Below are positions 1 to 9,332 of a stretch of 64,000 nt of DNA, piece by piece. Each line of letters starts with the position of its first letter. Position 1 is the stretch's first letter. The notes under the pieces were generated by a model. That model saw only the letters and a program-made list of their open reading frames with translations, did no database searches and had not been told where the DNA came from. Location: positions 372,001 through 436,000 of the forward strand of contig CBDCBH010000003.1 of NCBI GenBank assembly GCA_965214235.1, read 5' to 3'. A program made the translations under genes and the position numbers. Source of the DNA: Ilyomonas sp965214235 (GTDB taxonomy: Bacteria; Bacteroidota; Bacteroidia; Chitinophagales; Chitinophagaceae).

Positions 1-507
1 GTATCGGCAGCAAAAAATACAGATGATATTATTCCTTTTGTTGAGCTAACCAAACATCATCATTTATCTGTTCGTTTTTTAGAAGAAATGCCATTTAATG
101 GAAGCGGGCAATTTGATGCAGGTAACTGGAATTATAAAGATATTTATCAGCACATCAATCATCATTATAATAATAACATTATTGCCTTGCAGAACCCAAA
201 TAATTCCACATCTGTAAATTATAAAATAGAGAATTATTCAGGAACATTTGGCATTATTCCGGCATTTAGCCGAACATTTTGCGGCACCTGCAACCGCATT
301 CGCCTTTCTGCAACAGGCGAACTAAGAACCTGCCTGTATGCCGCTCCAGCATTGAATTTGAGAGATGCCTTGCGAGATGGAATGAATGAAAATGAGCTAA
401 CCGGATTGATTGTAAACGCAGTTGCCAACAGAGCGGAAGACGGTTTTGAGGCAGAAAAAATGAATCAAAAACAAACGCACGAATCGATGTCGGTTTTGGG
501 TGGATAA
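1..507 (+). CDS. moaA: GTP 3',8-cyclase MoaA, C-terminal part (5' end outside window)
   Basis: This is the C-terminal half of the radical SAM enzyme that converts GTP to 3',8-cyclo-GTP, the first step of molybdenum cofactor synthesis. The frame is open from base 1, so the gene begins before the window; 168 residues are visible. The second iron-sulfur site is present as CGTC followed 13 residues later by C (CX2CX13C), the cluster that binds GTP. The protein ends in the double glycine (SVLGG) typical of MoaA, which inserts into the active site and is needed for activity. The N-terminal CX3CX2C SAM cluster is not in view. It is followed by moeA and modABC on the same strand, a coherent Moco/molybdate cluster. 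Confidence 0.96.
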   Translation, partial: VSAAKNTDDIIPFVELTKHHHLSVRFLEEMPFNGSGQFDAGNWNYKDIYQHINHHYNNNIIALQNPNNSTSVNYKIENYSGTFGIIPAFSRTFCGTCNRIRLSATGELRTCLYAAPALNLRDALRDGMNENELTGLIVNAVANRAEDGFEAEKMNQKQTHESMSVLGG

Positions 508-590
508 TTGAATCGCCGAAGAGACACAATATGCAAAGAGTTACAAAAGAATAATGGTTGTATCATCCTTTACAACAAACATTGCGTTAC

Positions 591-1778
591 ATGATTTCAG
601 TTAGCGAAGCCTACCAATTAATAACATCTTATCAGAAAGATTTCGGCACCGAAAAAATGCCTTTTCAACATGCACTCAATCGCACATTGGCAGAAGATGT
701 TTTTGCCGACAGAGACTTCCCTCCTTTTGACCGTGTGATGATGGACGGCATCGCCATTACTTATGATTCATTCAAAAAAGGTAAAAGAAATTTTTATATT
801 GAAAGTGTAAGCGCAGCAGGCAGCTCAGTGCAATCATTAATAAACAATGAACATTGCATTGAAGTGATGACGGGCGCAGTATTACCAACAAATACAAACG
901 TTGTTATACCTTACGAAGATTGTGAAATAAAAGATGGTTTTGCAACCATAACAACCGATAATATTTCGCCTCTTCAAAATGTTCACAGGCAAGCGAGTGA
1001 TGAAAGAAAAGGCGCTCTTTTGCTGCACAAAAACACACGTATCTCTTCAACACACATCAGCATTTTAGCAACGGTAGGTATGGCAAGTGTTGAAGTTTAC
1101 AAACTGCCAGGCATGGCGGTTTGCTCAACGGGCGATGAGCTGGTAGAAGTTGATGAAATGCCTCTGCCGCATCAAATAAGGCAGTCGAATGTTTATTTTA
1201 TAGCTGCCGATTTACAAAAAGAAAACATCAGTGCAAGCATTCATCATTTGCCGGATGATAAAGAAATGATGCAGGCTCAACTGCTTTCTATTTTGCAAAG
1301 CAGTAACGTTGTTTTGCTATCAGGCGCTGTATCAAAAGGTAAAAAAGATTATCTGCCCCAAATCCTTACCTACATTGGGTTTCAAACGGTTTTTCATCAG
1401 GTGGCGCAACGTCCCGGAAAGCCGTTTTTATTTGCTCATAAAAACAATAAGACCGTGTTTGGCTTTCCGGGAAATCCGGTTTCTGCTTTTGTTTGTTATC
1501 ATTTGTTTTGTAAGCATTGGCTGCAATTGTGCTGGCATGAATCGCCTAAAAAAATAACAGCTAAGCTCACTAACGATGTATCAGTTCACGCAACATTTAC
1601 ACAGCATAGTTTAGTAACATTATTTTACAAAGAAGGTGAATGTTTTGCAAAACCAATTCGGTTATCTACATCAGGCGATGTAATTTCACTGATTGAAGCA
1701 AACGGCATTGTTTCTTTTACTGCAAAAACAAATAAAGGGCAAAAAAATGAAGTTGTAGAAGTGATAGTATGCAGGTGA
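591..1778 (+). CDS. moeA: Molybdopterin molybdenumtransferase MoeA
   Basis: MoeA inserts molybdate into adenylylated molybdopterin to give active molybdenum cofactor. The protein is 395 residues from the ATG at 591; an in-frame TTG at 558 is a weaker alternative. Family motifs in order are PPFDRVMMDG near the N-terminus, VIPYED, TGDEL, SGAVSKGKKDY and GFPGNPVSAF. The last two form the MoCF_biosynth (MogA-like) domain that binds molybdopterin; SGAVSKG differs slightly from the usual SGGVS. A C-terminal beta domain follows. It lies 83 bp after moaA, and its 3' end precedes modA by only 44 bp, so moaA-moeA-modABC is probably one operon. Confidence 0.95.
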   Translation: MISVSEAYQLITSYQKDFGTEKMPFQHALNRTLAEDVFADRDFPPFDRVMMDGIAITYDSFKKGKRNFYIESVSAAGSSVQSLINNEHCIEVMTGAVLPTNTNVVIPYEDCEIKDGFATITTDNISPLQNVHRQASDERKGALLLHKNTRISSTHISILATVGMASVEVYKLPGMAVCSTGDELVEVDEMPLPHQIRQSNVYFIAADLQKENISASIHHLPDDKEMMQAQLLSILQSSNVVLLSGAVSKGKKDYLPQILTYIGFQTVFHQVAQRPGKPFLFAHKNNKTVFGFPGNPVSAFVCYHLFCKHWLQLCWHESPKKITAKLTNDVSVHATFTQHSLVTLFYKEGECFAKPIRLSTSGDVISLIEANGIVSFTAKTNKGQKNEVVEVIVCR

Positions 1779-1822
1779 TAATCCGGGTAAATTACAGTTA
1801 CATTTTGAATCAAAAGGTTTGT

Positions 1823-2560
1823 ATGACGAAGTATTATTTTATTGTTTTGCTTTGTTTTTTATGCGCTTTTGCTAATGCTCAACAACTAAGAATTGCCGTT
1901 GCAGCCAACGCACAATTTGTTGCCATAAAATTGAAAGATGCGTTTGAAAAACAAACCGGAACCGATGCTGATGTAACGGTAAGCTCTTCCGGCAAACTAA
2001 CAGCGCAGATAGAGCAGGGCGCACCGTTTGACGTATTCATGTCTGCCGATATGAAGTATCCGCAGGAATTATACGACAAGGGATTCGCCACAGATAAACC
2101 TGCTGTTTATGCTTACGGAACATTGGTGATATGGAGTTTGCAGCCACTCGATTTATCAAAAGGTTTGAGTGTTGTTTTACATGATGAAATAAAAAAAATT
2201 GCAGTTGCCAATCCCGAATTGGCGCCGTATGGTGAAGCTACTTTACAAGCCTTAACCCGACAAAATTTGTTGCAGCAGGCAGAACCTAAAATTGTGTATG
2301 GCGAAAGCATTTCGCAGGTGAACCAATACCTGTTAAGCGGCGCGGCTGATATAGCTTTTACTGCTAAATCGGTTGTGCTTGATTCAGCAATGGCGAACAA
2401 AGGCAAATGGGTGGAAGTGAATGAAAAGTTGTATAAACCCATTGCGCAAGGCGTGGTAATTATTAAAGCATCTTCTCATCCGGCTGCCGCACAACAATGG
2501 TATCGGTTTTTATTTACGTCAACAGCAAAAGCCATTTTTAAAAAGTATGGGTATCGGTAA
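1823..2560 (+). CDS. modA: Molybdate ABC transporter, periplasmic substrate-binding protein ModA
   Basis: This is the periplasmic molybdate-binding protein of the ModABC importer. From the ATG at 1823 it is 245 residues and starts with a clear signal peptide: a lysine, a hydrophobic stretch, then cleavage near FANAQQ. An upstream in-frame start at 1769 would overlap moeA and bury the signal peptide, so it is rejected. Family signatures include the N-terminal LRIAVAAN, SSSGKLTAQIEQGAPFDVF (the ligand-binding serine region) and the late motif GAADIAFTAKS. It is followed by the permease and ATPase in the usual modA-B-C order. Confidence 0.94.
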   Translation: MTKYYFIVLLCFLCAFANAQQLRIAVAANAQFVAIKLKDAFEKQTGTDADVTVSSSGKLTAQIEQGAPFDVFMSADMKYPQELYDKGFATDKPAVYAYGTLVIWSLQPLDLSKGLSVVLHDEIKKIAVANPELAPYGEATLQALTRQNLLQQAEPKIVYGESISQVNQYLLSGAADIAFTAKSVVLDSAMANKGKWVEVNEKLYKPIAQGVVIIKASSHPAAAQQWYRFLFTSTAKAIFKKYGYR

Positions 2561-2607
2561 AAAACAATCATCTATTATTACTTTTTTATTTTACAACATA
2601 AACAAAT

Positions 2608-3288
2608 ATGAGTGTTAACTGGCAGCCATTTTTTCTTTCGTTTCAACTTGCGTTTGTTACAACGGTTGTGTTGTTTGTTTTTGGTGTGCCGGTAGCCGCT
2701 TTGTTAGCGTTTAGTTCATCTCGCTTCAAACCCGCACTGGAAGCGGTTTTCAGCTTGCCATTGGTGTTGCCGCCTTCGGTATTGGGTTTTTATTTGTTAT
2801 TGTTATTTAGTCCATCAAATACATTCGGCCACTGGCTGCAATCATGGTTCAACATACGCTTGCTGTTTTCATTTCCAGGTCTTGTTGTGGCTTCTGTTAT
2901 TTATAGTTTTCCTTTTATGGTGCAACCTATTCAAGCTGGTTTACAATCGTTGCCAAACAATTTAAAAGAGGCTTCTTACACACTCGGAAAGTCACGCCGG
3001 CAAACGCTTCTGCATGTTTTATTGCCCAATATAAAACCATCGTTACTTACAGGTATTGTTTTGTCTTTTGCACATACCATCGGCGAGTTTGGATTGGTAT
3101 TGATGATTGGCGGAAACATTGCCGGGCAAACCCGCACAGCATCCATCGCCATTTATGATGAGGTAGAAGCTTTACACTACCATACGGCGCACTTGTATGC
3201 AGCTGTTCTGCTCATTGTTTCATTTTTTATCTTGCTTATTGTTTATACTGCCAACAAGCGATTACAGCGCAGCTTTAGCGGCTTATGA
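2608..3288 (+). CDS. modB: Molybdate ABC transporter permease ModB
   Basis: This inner-membrane permease of the molybdate importer has 226 residues and about five to six hydrophobic segments. The cytoplasmic coupling (EAA) loop is visible as EASYTLGKSRRQTLLHVLLP followed by the FAHTIGEFG segment conserved in ModB. It starts 47 bp after modA. Its stop codon overlaps the modC start (ATGA at 3285-3288), so the two are translationally coupled. Substrate assignment comes from the ModA and ModC neighbours and the Moco genes upstream. Confidence 0.94.
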   Translation: MSVNWQPFFLSFQLAFVTTVVLFVFGVPVAALLAFSSSRFKPALEAVFSLPLVLPPSVLGFYLLLLFSPSNTFGHWLQSWFNIRLLFSFPGLVVASVIYSFPFMVQPIQAGLQSLPNNLKEASYTLGKSRRQTLLHVLLPNIKPSLLTGIVLSFAHTIGEFGLVLMIGGNIAGQTRTASIAIYDEVEALHYHTAHLYAAVLLIVSFFILLIVYTANKRLQRSFSGL

Positions 3289-4160
3289 TACACATCAACA
3301 TCAGCAGGCAACTTCAATTTTTTAACGGTAACAAACCATTATCAGTAAACATTATTCTTCCAAAAAATAATATCATAGCCATTTATGGAGAAAGCGGCGC
3401 GGGCAAAACAACGTTATTAAAAATCATAGCCGGTTTGGTAAAGCCGGATGAAGGATTTATAAAGATGGATAATACTATTTGGCTTGATGTAAAACATCAC
3501 ATTAATATACCACCGCAGCAACGGAGCATCGGCTTTGTTTTTCAGGATTATGCTTTGTTTCCTAACATGACGGTGCTGCAAAACCTGCAATATGCAGCAA
3601 ATAAAAAAGAAGATGATTCTTTCATCCTTCATCTTGCCGAAATGGTTTCTCTGCAATCCTTTCTTCATGCGAAACCATCGCAGTTATCCGGCGGCCAGCA
3701 GCAGCGCGTGGCATTGATAAGAGCTTTGGTTCGCAAGCCGAAGTTGGTGTTATTAGATGAGCCGTTATCAGCTTTGGACACCGATCTTCGTTATCAGCTT
3801 GGTGCTGCTTTACAACAACTGCAAAAAGAGTTATCCTTTACTGCCATCCTTGTGAGTCATAACAAAGAAGAAGTGTGCGCATTAGCGCAACACGTTATTC
3901 AATTGCAGGAAGGCGAAGTAGTGTTTGAAGGCGCCCCAAAGCAGTTATTTACCGCTTCCCGCTTTACTGGTAAGCTGCAATTAACCGCAAAAGTAATTTC
4001 TATCAAACCCAATGCTGACGTGTGTTTCATTGAATTATCAACAGGCGCAAATACGATTAGCCTTACTTTACAGCTTACTGAATTGAAGAATGTATCTATT
4101 GGAGATACGATTACAATTCATTCAGAAGATGGTATCATAGATACAAAAAAATCATTTTAA
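3285..4160 (+). CDS. modC: Molybdate ABC transporter ATP-binding protein ModC
   Basis: This is the ATPase of the molybdate importer, 291 residues. Walker A is GESGAGKTT at about residues 35-43, the Q-loop follows in GFVFQDYALFP, the signature is LSGGQQQR at 134-141, and Walker B is LVLLDEP at 154-160. The last 70 or so residues look like a TOBE/MOP domain that binds molybdate and regulates transport in this family. The start overlaps the modB stop by 4 bp. No molybdate-responsive regulator (ModE) or Moco riboswitch is visible in this part of the cluster. Confidence 0.94.
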   Translation: MIHINISRQLQFFNGNKPLSVNIILPKNNIIAIYGESGAGKTTLLKIIAGLVKPDEGFIKMDNTIWLDVKHHINIPPQQRSIGFVFQDYALFPNMTVLQNLQYAANKKEDDSFILHLAEMVSLQSFLHAKPSQLSGGQQQRVALIRALVRKPKLVLLDEPLSALDTDLRYQLGAALQQLQKELSFTAILVSHNKEEVCALAQHVIQLQEGEVVFEGAPKQLFTASRFTGKLQLTAKVISIKPNADVCFIELSTGANTISLTLQLTELKNVSIGDTITIHSEDGIIDTKKSF

Positions 4161-4298
4161 TAATTTTACCAGTTAGCAAGATTTGTTCCTGCACATTTTG
4201 TTACCGTTAACTGCTTTATAAAAATTAAAAAAGTGAAGCCAATATGATTTTCTTTACCCAACTTAGCAGTATTAAATAACGATTAAAAAAGCTTGCAC

Positions 4299-5831
4299 AT
4301 GAGTACCTCAACAATGGAAGCGCCAGCCTCCAACATCGCCAAACGTCCTCGTTTCAAAGATCATTACGATCATTACATTAATGGAGAATGGACAGCTCCA
4401 TCGGGCGGCGAATATTTTGATAATATTTCGCCGATAGACAATAAAGTGTTTACAAAAGCCGCACGCGGCAATGCCGAAGACGTTAACAAAGCCATTGAAG
4501 CTGCACACAATGCGTTTGCTTCGTGGAGCAAAACAGCAGCTTCTTACCGCAGCAATTTGTTATTGAAAATTGCGCAGGTTGTTGAAGACAATCTTGAATA
4601 TTTAGCTGTTGTGGAAACCATTGATAACGGCAAAGCTATCCGTGAAACGAGGGCTGCTGATTTACCATTAGTGGTTGACCATTTCCGCTATTTCGCAGGC
4701 GTTATCCGCAGCGAAGAAGGCACCATCAGCGAACATGATGAAACAACTGTTTGCATCAATTTACACGAACCGATTGGTGTGGTTGGACAAATCATCCCCT
4801 GGAATTTTCCGTTGCTTATGGCTACCTGGAAGATAGCCCCCGCGCTGGCTGCAGGCTGCTGCGTAGTAGTAAAACCTGCCGAGCAAACGCCCACCAGCAT
4901 AATGTGTTTGATGGAGCTGATCCATGGGATTTTGCCGAAAGGTGTTTTGAACGTGGTAACCGGTTTTGGCGTAGAAGCAGGTAAGCCTTTGGCGTCCTCT
5001 CCGCGCGTACAGAAAGTGGCATTTACCGGCGAAACAACCACTGGCCGTCTTATCATGCAGTATGCTTCTGAAAACCTTATCCCGGTAACGATGGAATTAG
5101 GTGGCAAGAGCCCGAACATCTTTTTTGAAAGCGTTATGGATGCCGATGATGAGTTCTTAGATAAAGCTGTTGAAGGTGCCGTGATGTTTGCTTTAAACCA
5201 AGGTGAAGTATGCACTTGCCCAAGCCGCATTTTGGTACACGAAAAAATTTACGATAAGTTTATGGAGCGCGTTATTAAACGCACGAATGCCATTAAAATG
5301 GGTAATCCTTTGGATGGCACGGTAATGATGGGCGCACAGGCAAGCGAAGATCAGTATAATAAAATATTGAGTTACTTAGATATTGGCAAACAGGAAGGTG
5401 CGCAAGTATTAACAGGTGGCGAAGCCTTCCATCAAAACAGTGGTTTGGAACATGGCTTTTACATTAAGCCAACCATTTTTAAAGGCAATAACAAAATGCG
5501 CATTTTCCAGGAAGAAATTTTTGGACCTGTAACTTGTGTAACCACATTTAAAACCACCGAGGAAGCCATACAAATTGCTAACGATACCTTATATGGTTTA
5601 GGAGCCGGCGTATGGACGAGAGACGCACACCAATTGTACCAGGTACCACGCGCTATACAAGCTGGTCGTATTTGGGTAAATTGCTATCATGCTTACCCTG
5701 CACATGCGCCGTTTGGCGGTTACAAGAAATCGGGTTTTGGAAGAGAGAATCATAAGATGATGCTCAATCATTATCGCCAGACAAAAAACATGCTGATCTC
5801 ATACAGTAAAAACAAACTCGGATTCTTTTAA
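4299..5831 (+). CDS. NAD(P)-dependent aldehyde dehydrogenase (AldB/ExaC-like)
   Basis: This is a cytoplasmic aldehyde dehydrogenase of 510 residues from the ATG at 4299; a TTG two codons upstream is less likely. Visible family elements are GQIIPWNFP (about 163-171, NAD-binding), the general base in MELGGKSP (Glu about 266), and the nucleophile in NQGEVCTCPSR (Cys about 305, with a second Cys two residues on). A C-terminal EEIFGPV and WVNCYHAYPAHAPFGGYK follow. Length and motifs fit the AldB/ExaC group that oxidises acetaldehyde and related aldehydes. The DUF779 gene downstream is a frequent neighbour of this group. The 130-bp gap after modC and a hairpin after the stop suggest its own transcript. 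Confidence 0.93.
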   Translation: MSTSTMEAPASNIAKRPRFKDHYDHYINGEWTAPSGGEYFDNISPIDNKVFTKAARGNAEDVNKAIEAAHNAFASWSKTAASYRSNLLLKIAQVVEDNLEYLAVVETIDNGKAIRETRAADLPLVVDHFRYFAGVIRSEEGTISEHDETTVCINLHEPIGVVGQIIPWNFPLLMATWKIAPALAAGCCVVVKPAEQTPTSIMCLMELIHGILPKGVLNVVTGFGVEAGKPLASSPRVQKVAFTGETTTGRLIMQYASENLIPVTMELGGKSPNIFFESVMDADDEFLDKAVEGAVMFALNQGEVCTCPSRILVHEKIYDKFMERVIKRTNAIKMGNPLDGTVMMGAQASEDQYNKILSYLDIGKQEGAQVLTGGEAFHQNSGLEHGFYIKPTIFKGNNKMRIFQEEIFGPVTCVTTFKTTEEAIQIANDTLYGLGAGVWTRDAHQLYQVPRAIQAGRIWVNCYHAYPAHAPFGGYKKSGFGRENHKMMLNHYRQTKNMLISYSKNKLGFF

Positions 5832-5853
5832 TAGAAGCAATAATTTATGCAGG

Positions 5854-5880
5854 AACAGCGGCTTCGCGCCGCTGTTTATT
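5854..5880 (+). terminator. Intrinsic terminator after aldehyde dehydrogenase
   Basis: A perfect 9-bp stem (AACAGCGGC at 5854-5862 with GCCGCTGTT at 5868-5876) carries a TTCGC loop and is followed by TATTTTTAG. It lies 22 bp after the aldehyde dehydrogenase stop and 25 bp before the DUF779 start, so readthrough rather than a separate promoter may feed DUF779. Confidence 0.75.
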
Positions 5881-5901
5881 TTTAGTGCAAAAACAAACTA
5901 C

Positions 5902-6273
5902 ATGAATATACCGCGGATTATAGCCACTGGCAAAGCAATAGAATTAATTGAAAAGTTGAAGAAACAAAACGGCAATTTAATGTTTCACCAAAGCGGTGGC
6001 TGTTGCGATGGCTCGCAGCCAATGTGCTTTGAAGAAAATGAATTTAAAACGGGCGATAGCGATGTTTGTTTGGGTGAAATAGAAGGCTGCAAATTTTATA
6101 TGGCGAAAGATCAGTTTGCATATTGGAAACACACGCAATTGATACTCGATGTTACGAAAGGCCGGGGCAGCAGTTTCTCTTTAGAGATACCTTTAGGCGT
6201 TCGGTTTTATATTCAATCGAGAATTTTTACGGATGAAGAATTGAAAGAGTTGGAAGGGGAAATGGTGGTTTGA
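5902..6273 (+). CDS. DUF779 domain-containing protein
   Basis: This 123-residue cytoplasmic protein matches the DUF779 family. The conserved N-terminal cysteine cluster is visible as HQSGGCCDGSQPMC, with a further Cys in EIEGCKFYM, and the C-terminal region has RGSSFSLE and GVRFYIQSR. The family is commonly encoded beside AldB/ExaC-type aldehyde dehydrogenases, as here. Its biochemical role is not established; the cysteine pattern suggests metal binding, which is inference. The ATG at 5902 lies 70 bp after the dehydrogenase stop, with a terminator hairpin between. Confidence 0.9.
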   Translation: MNIPRIIATGKAIELIEKLKKQNGNLMFHQSGGCCDGSQPMCFEENEFKTGDSDVCLGEIEGCKFYMAKDQFAYWKHTQLILDVTKGRGSSFSLEIPLGVRFYIQSRIFTDEELKELEGEMVV

Positions 6274-6409
6274 GAAAAGTCGAAAATTATACTTGATAGA
6301 ACTTAATTTGACTATCTCTACGCTTCATCATTTTCATCTCTGAGAAACTAAACCGGAACTTAAACACAATGATGGAACAAGGCATTACAAATAAGAGTTA
6401 ACAAGACAA

Positions 6410-6868
6410 TTATTGCTTAAAAAAAGGTAAGTCTTTTGTTTTCAAAAGAATGATGGGATAAGCCATTATTAAAATACCTGCCACGGCTGATAAAACGATT
6501 TCAGTTGTTGAAACTTTAAGCAATAGCGCCTGTTGATAGGCTTTAAATGAAATGGGAAGAAACAACAAAATAGCTGTAAATACACCAGGAGAATTTTTCC
6601 TTTTCATTATCACGGGCAAAACATGAAAAAAGATAGCATTAACCATCATTAATGCCGGAAAAGCAAGCGCAAAAGCAGGCTGGCTCCAGCCAACACTTGC
6701 GCAGGCTACACCTAAAAACAACACAACTGTATTGGTAATGTAGAAACCGGTCCAGTCAACAGGTAATTTTAATACATTATTTGCCCATGCTTTCCAGTCG
6801 TAAAAAAACTCTTCCATTATGTGAATGGCATAGGCAACCATAGCTGCCCAGAAAATAAAGTTGTTCAT
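6410..6868 (-). CDS. HXXEE-family integral membrane protein
   Basis: This 152-residue protein has about five hydrophobic segments and carries the family-naming motif HIMEE at residues 16-20 in the first helix. A second conserved-type histidine occurs in NAIFFHVLP. HXXEE proteins are small bacterial membrane proteins without a defined function; the His/Glu set could bind metal or act enzymatically, which is speculation. It is monocistronic as far as visible, with 137 bp to DUF779 (convergent) and 112 bp to the DUF1801 gene upstream on the same strand. Confidence 0.85.
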   Translation of the reverse strand: MNNFIFWAAMVAYAIHIMEEFFYDWKAWANNVLKLPVDWTGFYITNTVVLFLGVACASVGWSQPAFALAFPALMMVNAIFFHVLPVIMKRKNSPGVFTAILLFLPISFKAYQQALLLKVSTTEIVLSAVAGILIMAYPIILLKTKDLPFFKQ

Positions 6869-6980
6869 GGTAAATACTGTTTTTATTTGTTGTTAGCGTT
6901 TTCTCTTTTCGCTCCAGATATCATTTTTCAAAGAGGACAATGCGGTAAAGAAAAAGCGATTTTGTAAGTCTCGTATTTTG

Positions 6981-7403
6981 CTATTTCAATTTGCTTTTTG
7001 CTTTCTTTTCTTTGAGATATTCTTCTCGTATAGCCACAAGATTAATAGCGGAACAATCTGCAATCAGTTGTCGTACAATATCTAACGGCATGTCTTCTGC
7101 CGAGCAAAAATTAATGCAGCCTTTTTGAAATTTTGCCTTTGGTAATAAAGATTGATACCGGTAGAACAATGTTTTTGAACCATACATGGCCAGGTTGTGC
7201 AGCGACATATAATTCTTTACACTTGCCAGTCCATATTTCATTACTCCTTTTGCTTTATAAATAATCATCTCGCTGCGCATCATTGGTTCTATAACCGGAA
7301 CAACAGATTTATCTTCTGCTAAAATAATGGCGTGAATATTTGTTAGCATTGCTTGCCTGTCCTGCAATTGGTTGGCTATGTATTCCTGAATCGTTGTATC
7401 CAT
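6981..7403 (-). CDS. DUF1801 domain-containing protein (YdhG-like)
   Basis: This soluble protein of 140 residues has the DUF1801 pattern: an N-terminal helical part, then the SEMIIYKAKGVMKYG and KNYMSLHNL segments, and the C-terminal FQKGCINF and LDIVRQLIADC region. Relatives (YdhG/YjhQ group) have been linked to iron or frataxin-like folds, but no catalytic site is known. The lysine-rich tail (KEKKAKSKLK) is probably disordered. The ATG at 7403 gives the full family length. Confidence 0.8.
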   Translation of the reverse strand: MDTTIQEYIANQLQDRQAMLTNIHAIILAEDKSVVPVIEPMMRSEMIIYKAKGVMKYGLASVKNYMSLHNLAMYGSKTLFYRYQSLLPKAKFQKGCINFCSAEDMPLDIVRQLIADCSAINLVAIREEYLKEKKAKSKLK

Positions 7404-7712
7404 TTGTTTATTGATAGGAGTTCTATATTATCTCTCAGTGAAGGTAATACGATATGAAATAAAGCAAACAATGCGTTCTTTCGCAAATACACCTGTGTTG
7501 TTTTCTTCACGAATACGATATTGGATTTTGCTGGTGAAAGACAATAAGCAATGCCAGAAAAAAGTTTTCAAATTGTCTTTTGAAAAGAACAATGTGGTAT
7601 AATAAATCAGCGCACTCCTCGCATCATTGTATTCTCTGAAAGACGATACCAGAACATAAAATATATGGTAAAAAGAAAGAAGCGGCATACCATCGCGCAG
7701 CATCATGCCATC
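7404..7712. other. Intergenic stretch without a convincing gene
   Basis: This is about 310 bp between the DUF1801 gene and a small membrane protein. Both strands hold short open frames (60-90 codons, for example 7428-7706 on the minus strand) with no recognisable domain and overlapping each other. I see no clear terminator or RNA gene. Confidence 0.5.
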
Positions 7713-7898
7713 TCAGCTTGCCTTATCATTTGTATTGCGCAGCAAACTAATGCCCGTGAGAAAAAATATCAATCCTAAAATACCATACACAGCAATATAA
7801 GATACCGAAGAACTTTTGTGCGTAATCGACACGCCGGCATAAATAAGCCCGCCAATTCCAAGCAGTGTGAGAATAACGCCGAAAACTCTTTTTTCCAT
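7713..7898 (-). CDS. Small two-helix membrane protein, unknown function
   Basis: This 61-codon reading frame from the ATG at 7898 starts MEKRVFGVILTLLG. It encodes two hydrophobic helices (about residues 5-22 and 33-52) separated by a short polar loop, ending in a charged tail (RNTNDKAS). A TTG 24 bp upstream is a weaker start. The glycine-rich first helix and second GLIFFLTGISLL helix are common in small Bacteroidota inner-membrane proteins. No function can be assigned. Confidence 0.6.
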   Translation of the reverse strand: MEKRVFGVILTLLGIGGLIYAGVSITHKSSSVSYIAVYGILGLIFFLTGISLLRNTNDKAS

Positions 7899-7970
7899 AA
7901 GATGATGTTTTAAAATACCCAAATTTACAAACGATATGCCATTGAAGCTGTGAATTACAAGCTATCTATC

Positions 7971-8006
7971 AGCAACAACCAACTACCAACCATCGACCAT
8001 CAACTC
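7971..8006 (+). repeat. CAACCA/CCATCAAC low-complexity tract
   Basis: A short degenerate tract built from CAACCA, CTACCAACCATC and ACCATCAAC units lies just past the end of the NagX-like gene. Related tracts occur at 10142-10161 (reverse orientation), 22653-22670, 53890-53932 and inside fmt at 63093-63126. Confidence 0.5.
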
Positions 8007-8009
8007 ATT

Positions 8010-9155
8010 TTATACTTTAATAAAAATTTTCTTTTTGTATAAAATCCACATCGGCGCAAGCAAAATCAATACGAAACAAAGAGCGCCAGCCAGCGATGCG
8101 TTAAAAGGAGAAAAAAGCGCGGGAAATATAGTTTGATACAAATACTGTTGCGCTCCTACCCTTTTTCCATTTAGGCTTACGTGGATTAACTGAAGCAATA
8201 CCAACACCACATCTGCGGCTACATAAGCCGTAATGGCATTGGCGCCAAACGCCAGAAACGGTTCAATGTATTTGTTGCGGTGTTGCACATCAATAAGCCA
8301 GTAAGAAATGGTAAGCGCAAGCATAGCAATACCGCCCGCATACAACACAAACGAACTTGTCCATAATGCTTTATTAATGGGGAAAAATAAGTTCCATATC
8401 AAGCCGGCTAACACAGCAAAAATACCCATGGTAAACAGCCAGGCAACTTTTTCATAATCAGTTTTGTCTTTCCGGCGCAGCCATGTGCCAGTAAGCACAC
8501 CAAGTAAGCAAGTAGCCACAGCAGGCAGCGTACTTAAAATGCCTTCGGGGTCGTATATTACAGATCCCTTCCACATGTGGTTTTCGGTAAGAATGGTTCT
8601 GTCTAACCACGCGCCCAAATTGGTTCCCGGCTCTAAACTTGAATATCCAACGCCTGGCACTGGTATAAAACTCATGAGCAAATAATACACGATTAGTATC
8701 GAAGCAAAAATCCACAACTGCGTTTTAAACTTTGTTTTTACAAACAATACAACGGTAATAAAAAAAACAATGGCAATGCGTGGCAATACACCCAGAATGC
8801 GGAAGTGTGCAAGATCGAGGTTGGGAAAGCGGAAGGAAAAGCCAATTAAAAAGAAGATGATATACAAAATCAGCGAGCGTTTAGCGGCGGCTAACAGTAT
8901 TTTACTATGCGCGGTATTGCTTTCTTTTTTACCGCCGATGGCATACGTGATAGAAGCGCCTACCATAAATAAAAAGGAAGGAAAAATTAAATCGGTTGGT
9001 GTGCAGCCGTTCCATTTTGAATGTTCGAGCGGCGCATAAACATGCTGCCCGTCTCCGGGATTGTTCACCAATATCATGCTGGCAACTGTTAACCCGCGAA
9101 AAAAATCAAGAGATACAAGCCTGTGCCTCGGTTGTTGCAGTGTGGATATTGTCAT
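8010..9155 (-). CDS. NagX/DUF5009-like membrane acyltransferase
   Basis: This inner-membrane protein of 381 residues with about ten helices is of the YeiB/heparan-alpha-glucosaminide N-acetyltransferase-like family. The N-terminal signature LVSLDFFRGLTVASMILVNN is followed by HSKWNGCTPTDLIFPSFLFMVG, which holds the family's conserved His and the (T/S)xxDLIFPxFLF segment. Relatives (NagX) are often near N-acetylglucosamine catabolism genes, but none is seen here, so the substrate is unknown. A low-complexity CCAACTACCAACCAT tract follows its stop. The upstream region is shared divergently with mlaE. Confidence 0.88.
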   Translation of the reverse strand: MTISTLQQPRHRLVSLDFFRGLTVASMILVNNPGDGQHVYAPLEHSKWNGCTPTDLIFPSFLFMVGASITYAIGGKKESNTAHSKILLAAAKRSLILYIIFFLIGFSFRFPNLDLAHFRILGVLPRIAIVFFITVVLFVKTKFKTQLWIFASILIVYYLLMSFIPVPGVGYSSLEPGTNLGAWLDRTILTENHMWKGSVIYDPEGILSTLPAVATCLLGVLTGTWLRRKDKTDYEKVAWLFTMGIFAVLAGLIWNLFFPINKALWTSSFVLYAGGIAMLALTISYWLIDVQHRNKYIEPFLAFGANAITAYVAADVVLVLLQLIHVSLNGKRVGAQQYLYQTIFPALFSPFNASLAGALCFVLILLAPMWILYKKKIFIKV

Positions 9156-9332
9156 TGTTTGTTTTTAGTTCAATAAAAATAAAGGTTATTGCTTAGAAAC
9201 AAAACGAGAAGTTGCAAGTTTGTTTTTACACCACTTTCTAACCTCATTTCTTAATTCATTATCCGGCTTAAGAAGGTGGCATTAAATTAGTTCTGATACT
9301 TTACCACTTATGGGTGTAACCAGTAGCTTAAT

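Noticed and set aside
558..590. Upstream TTG start for moeA
   Set aside because: The ATG at 591 starts the conserved domain; the 11 extra residues do not match the family.
7411..7706. Overlapping frames on both strands between DUF1801 and the small membrane gene
   Set aside because: The frames overlap each other antiparallel, have no recognisable motif and no clear start signal.
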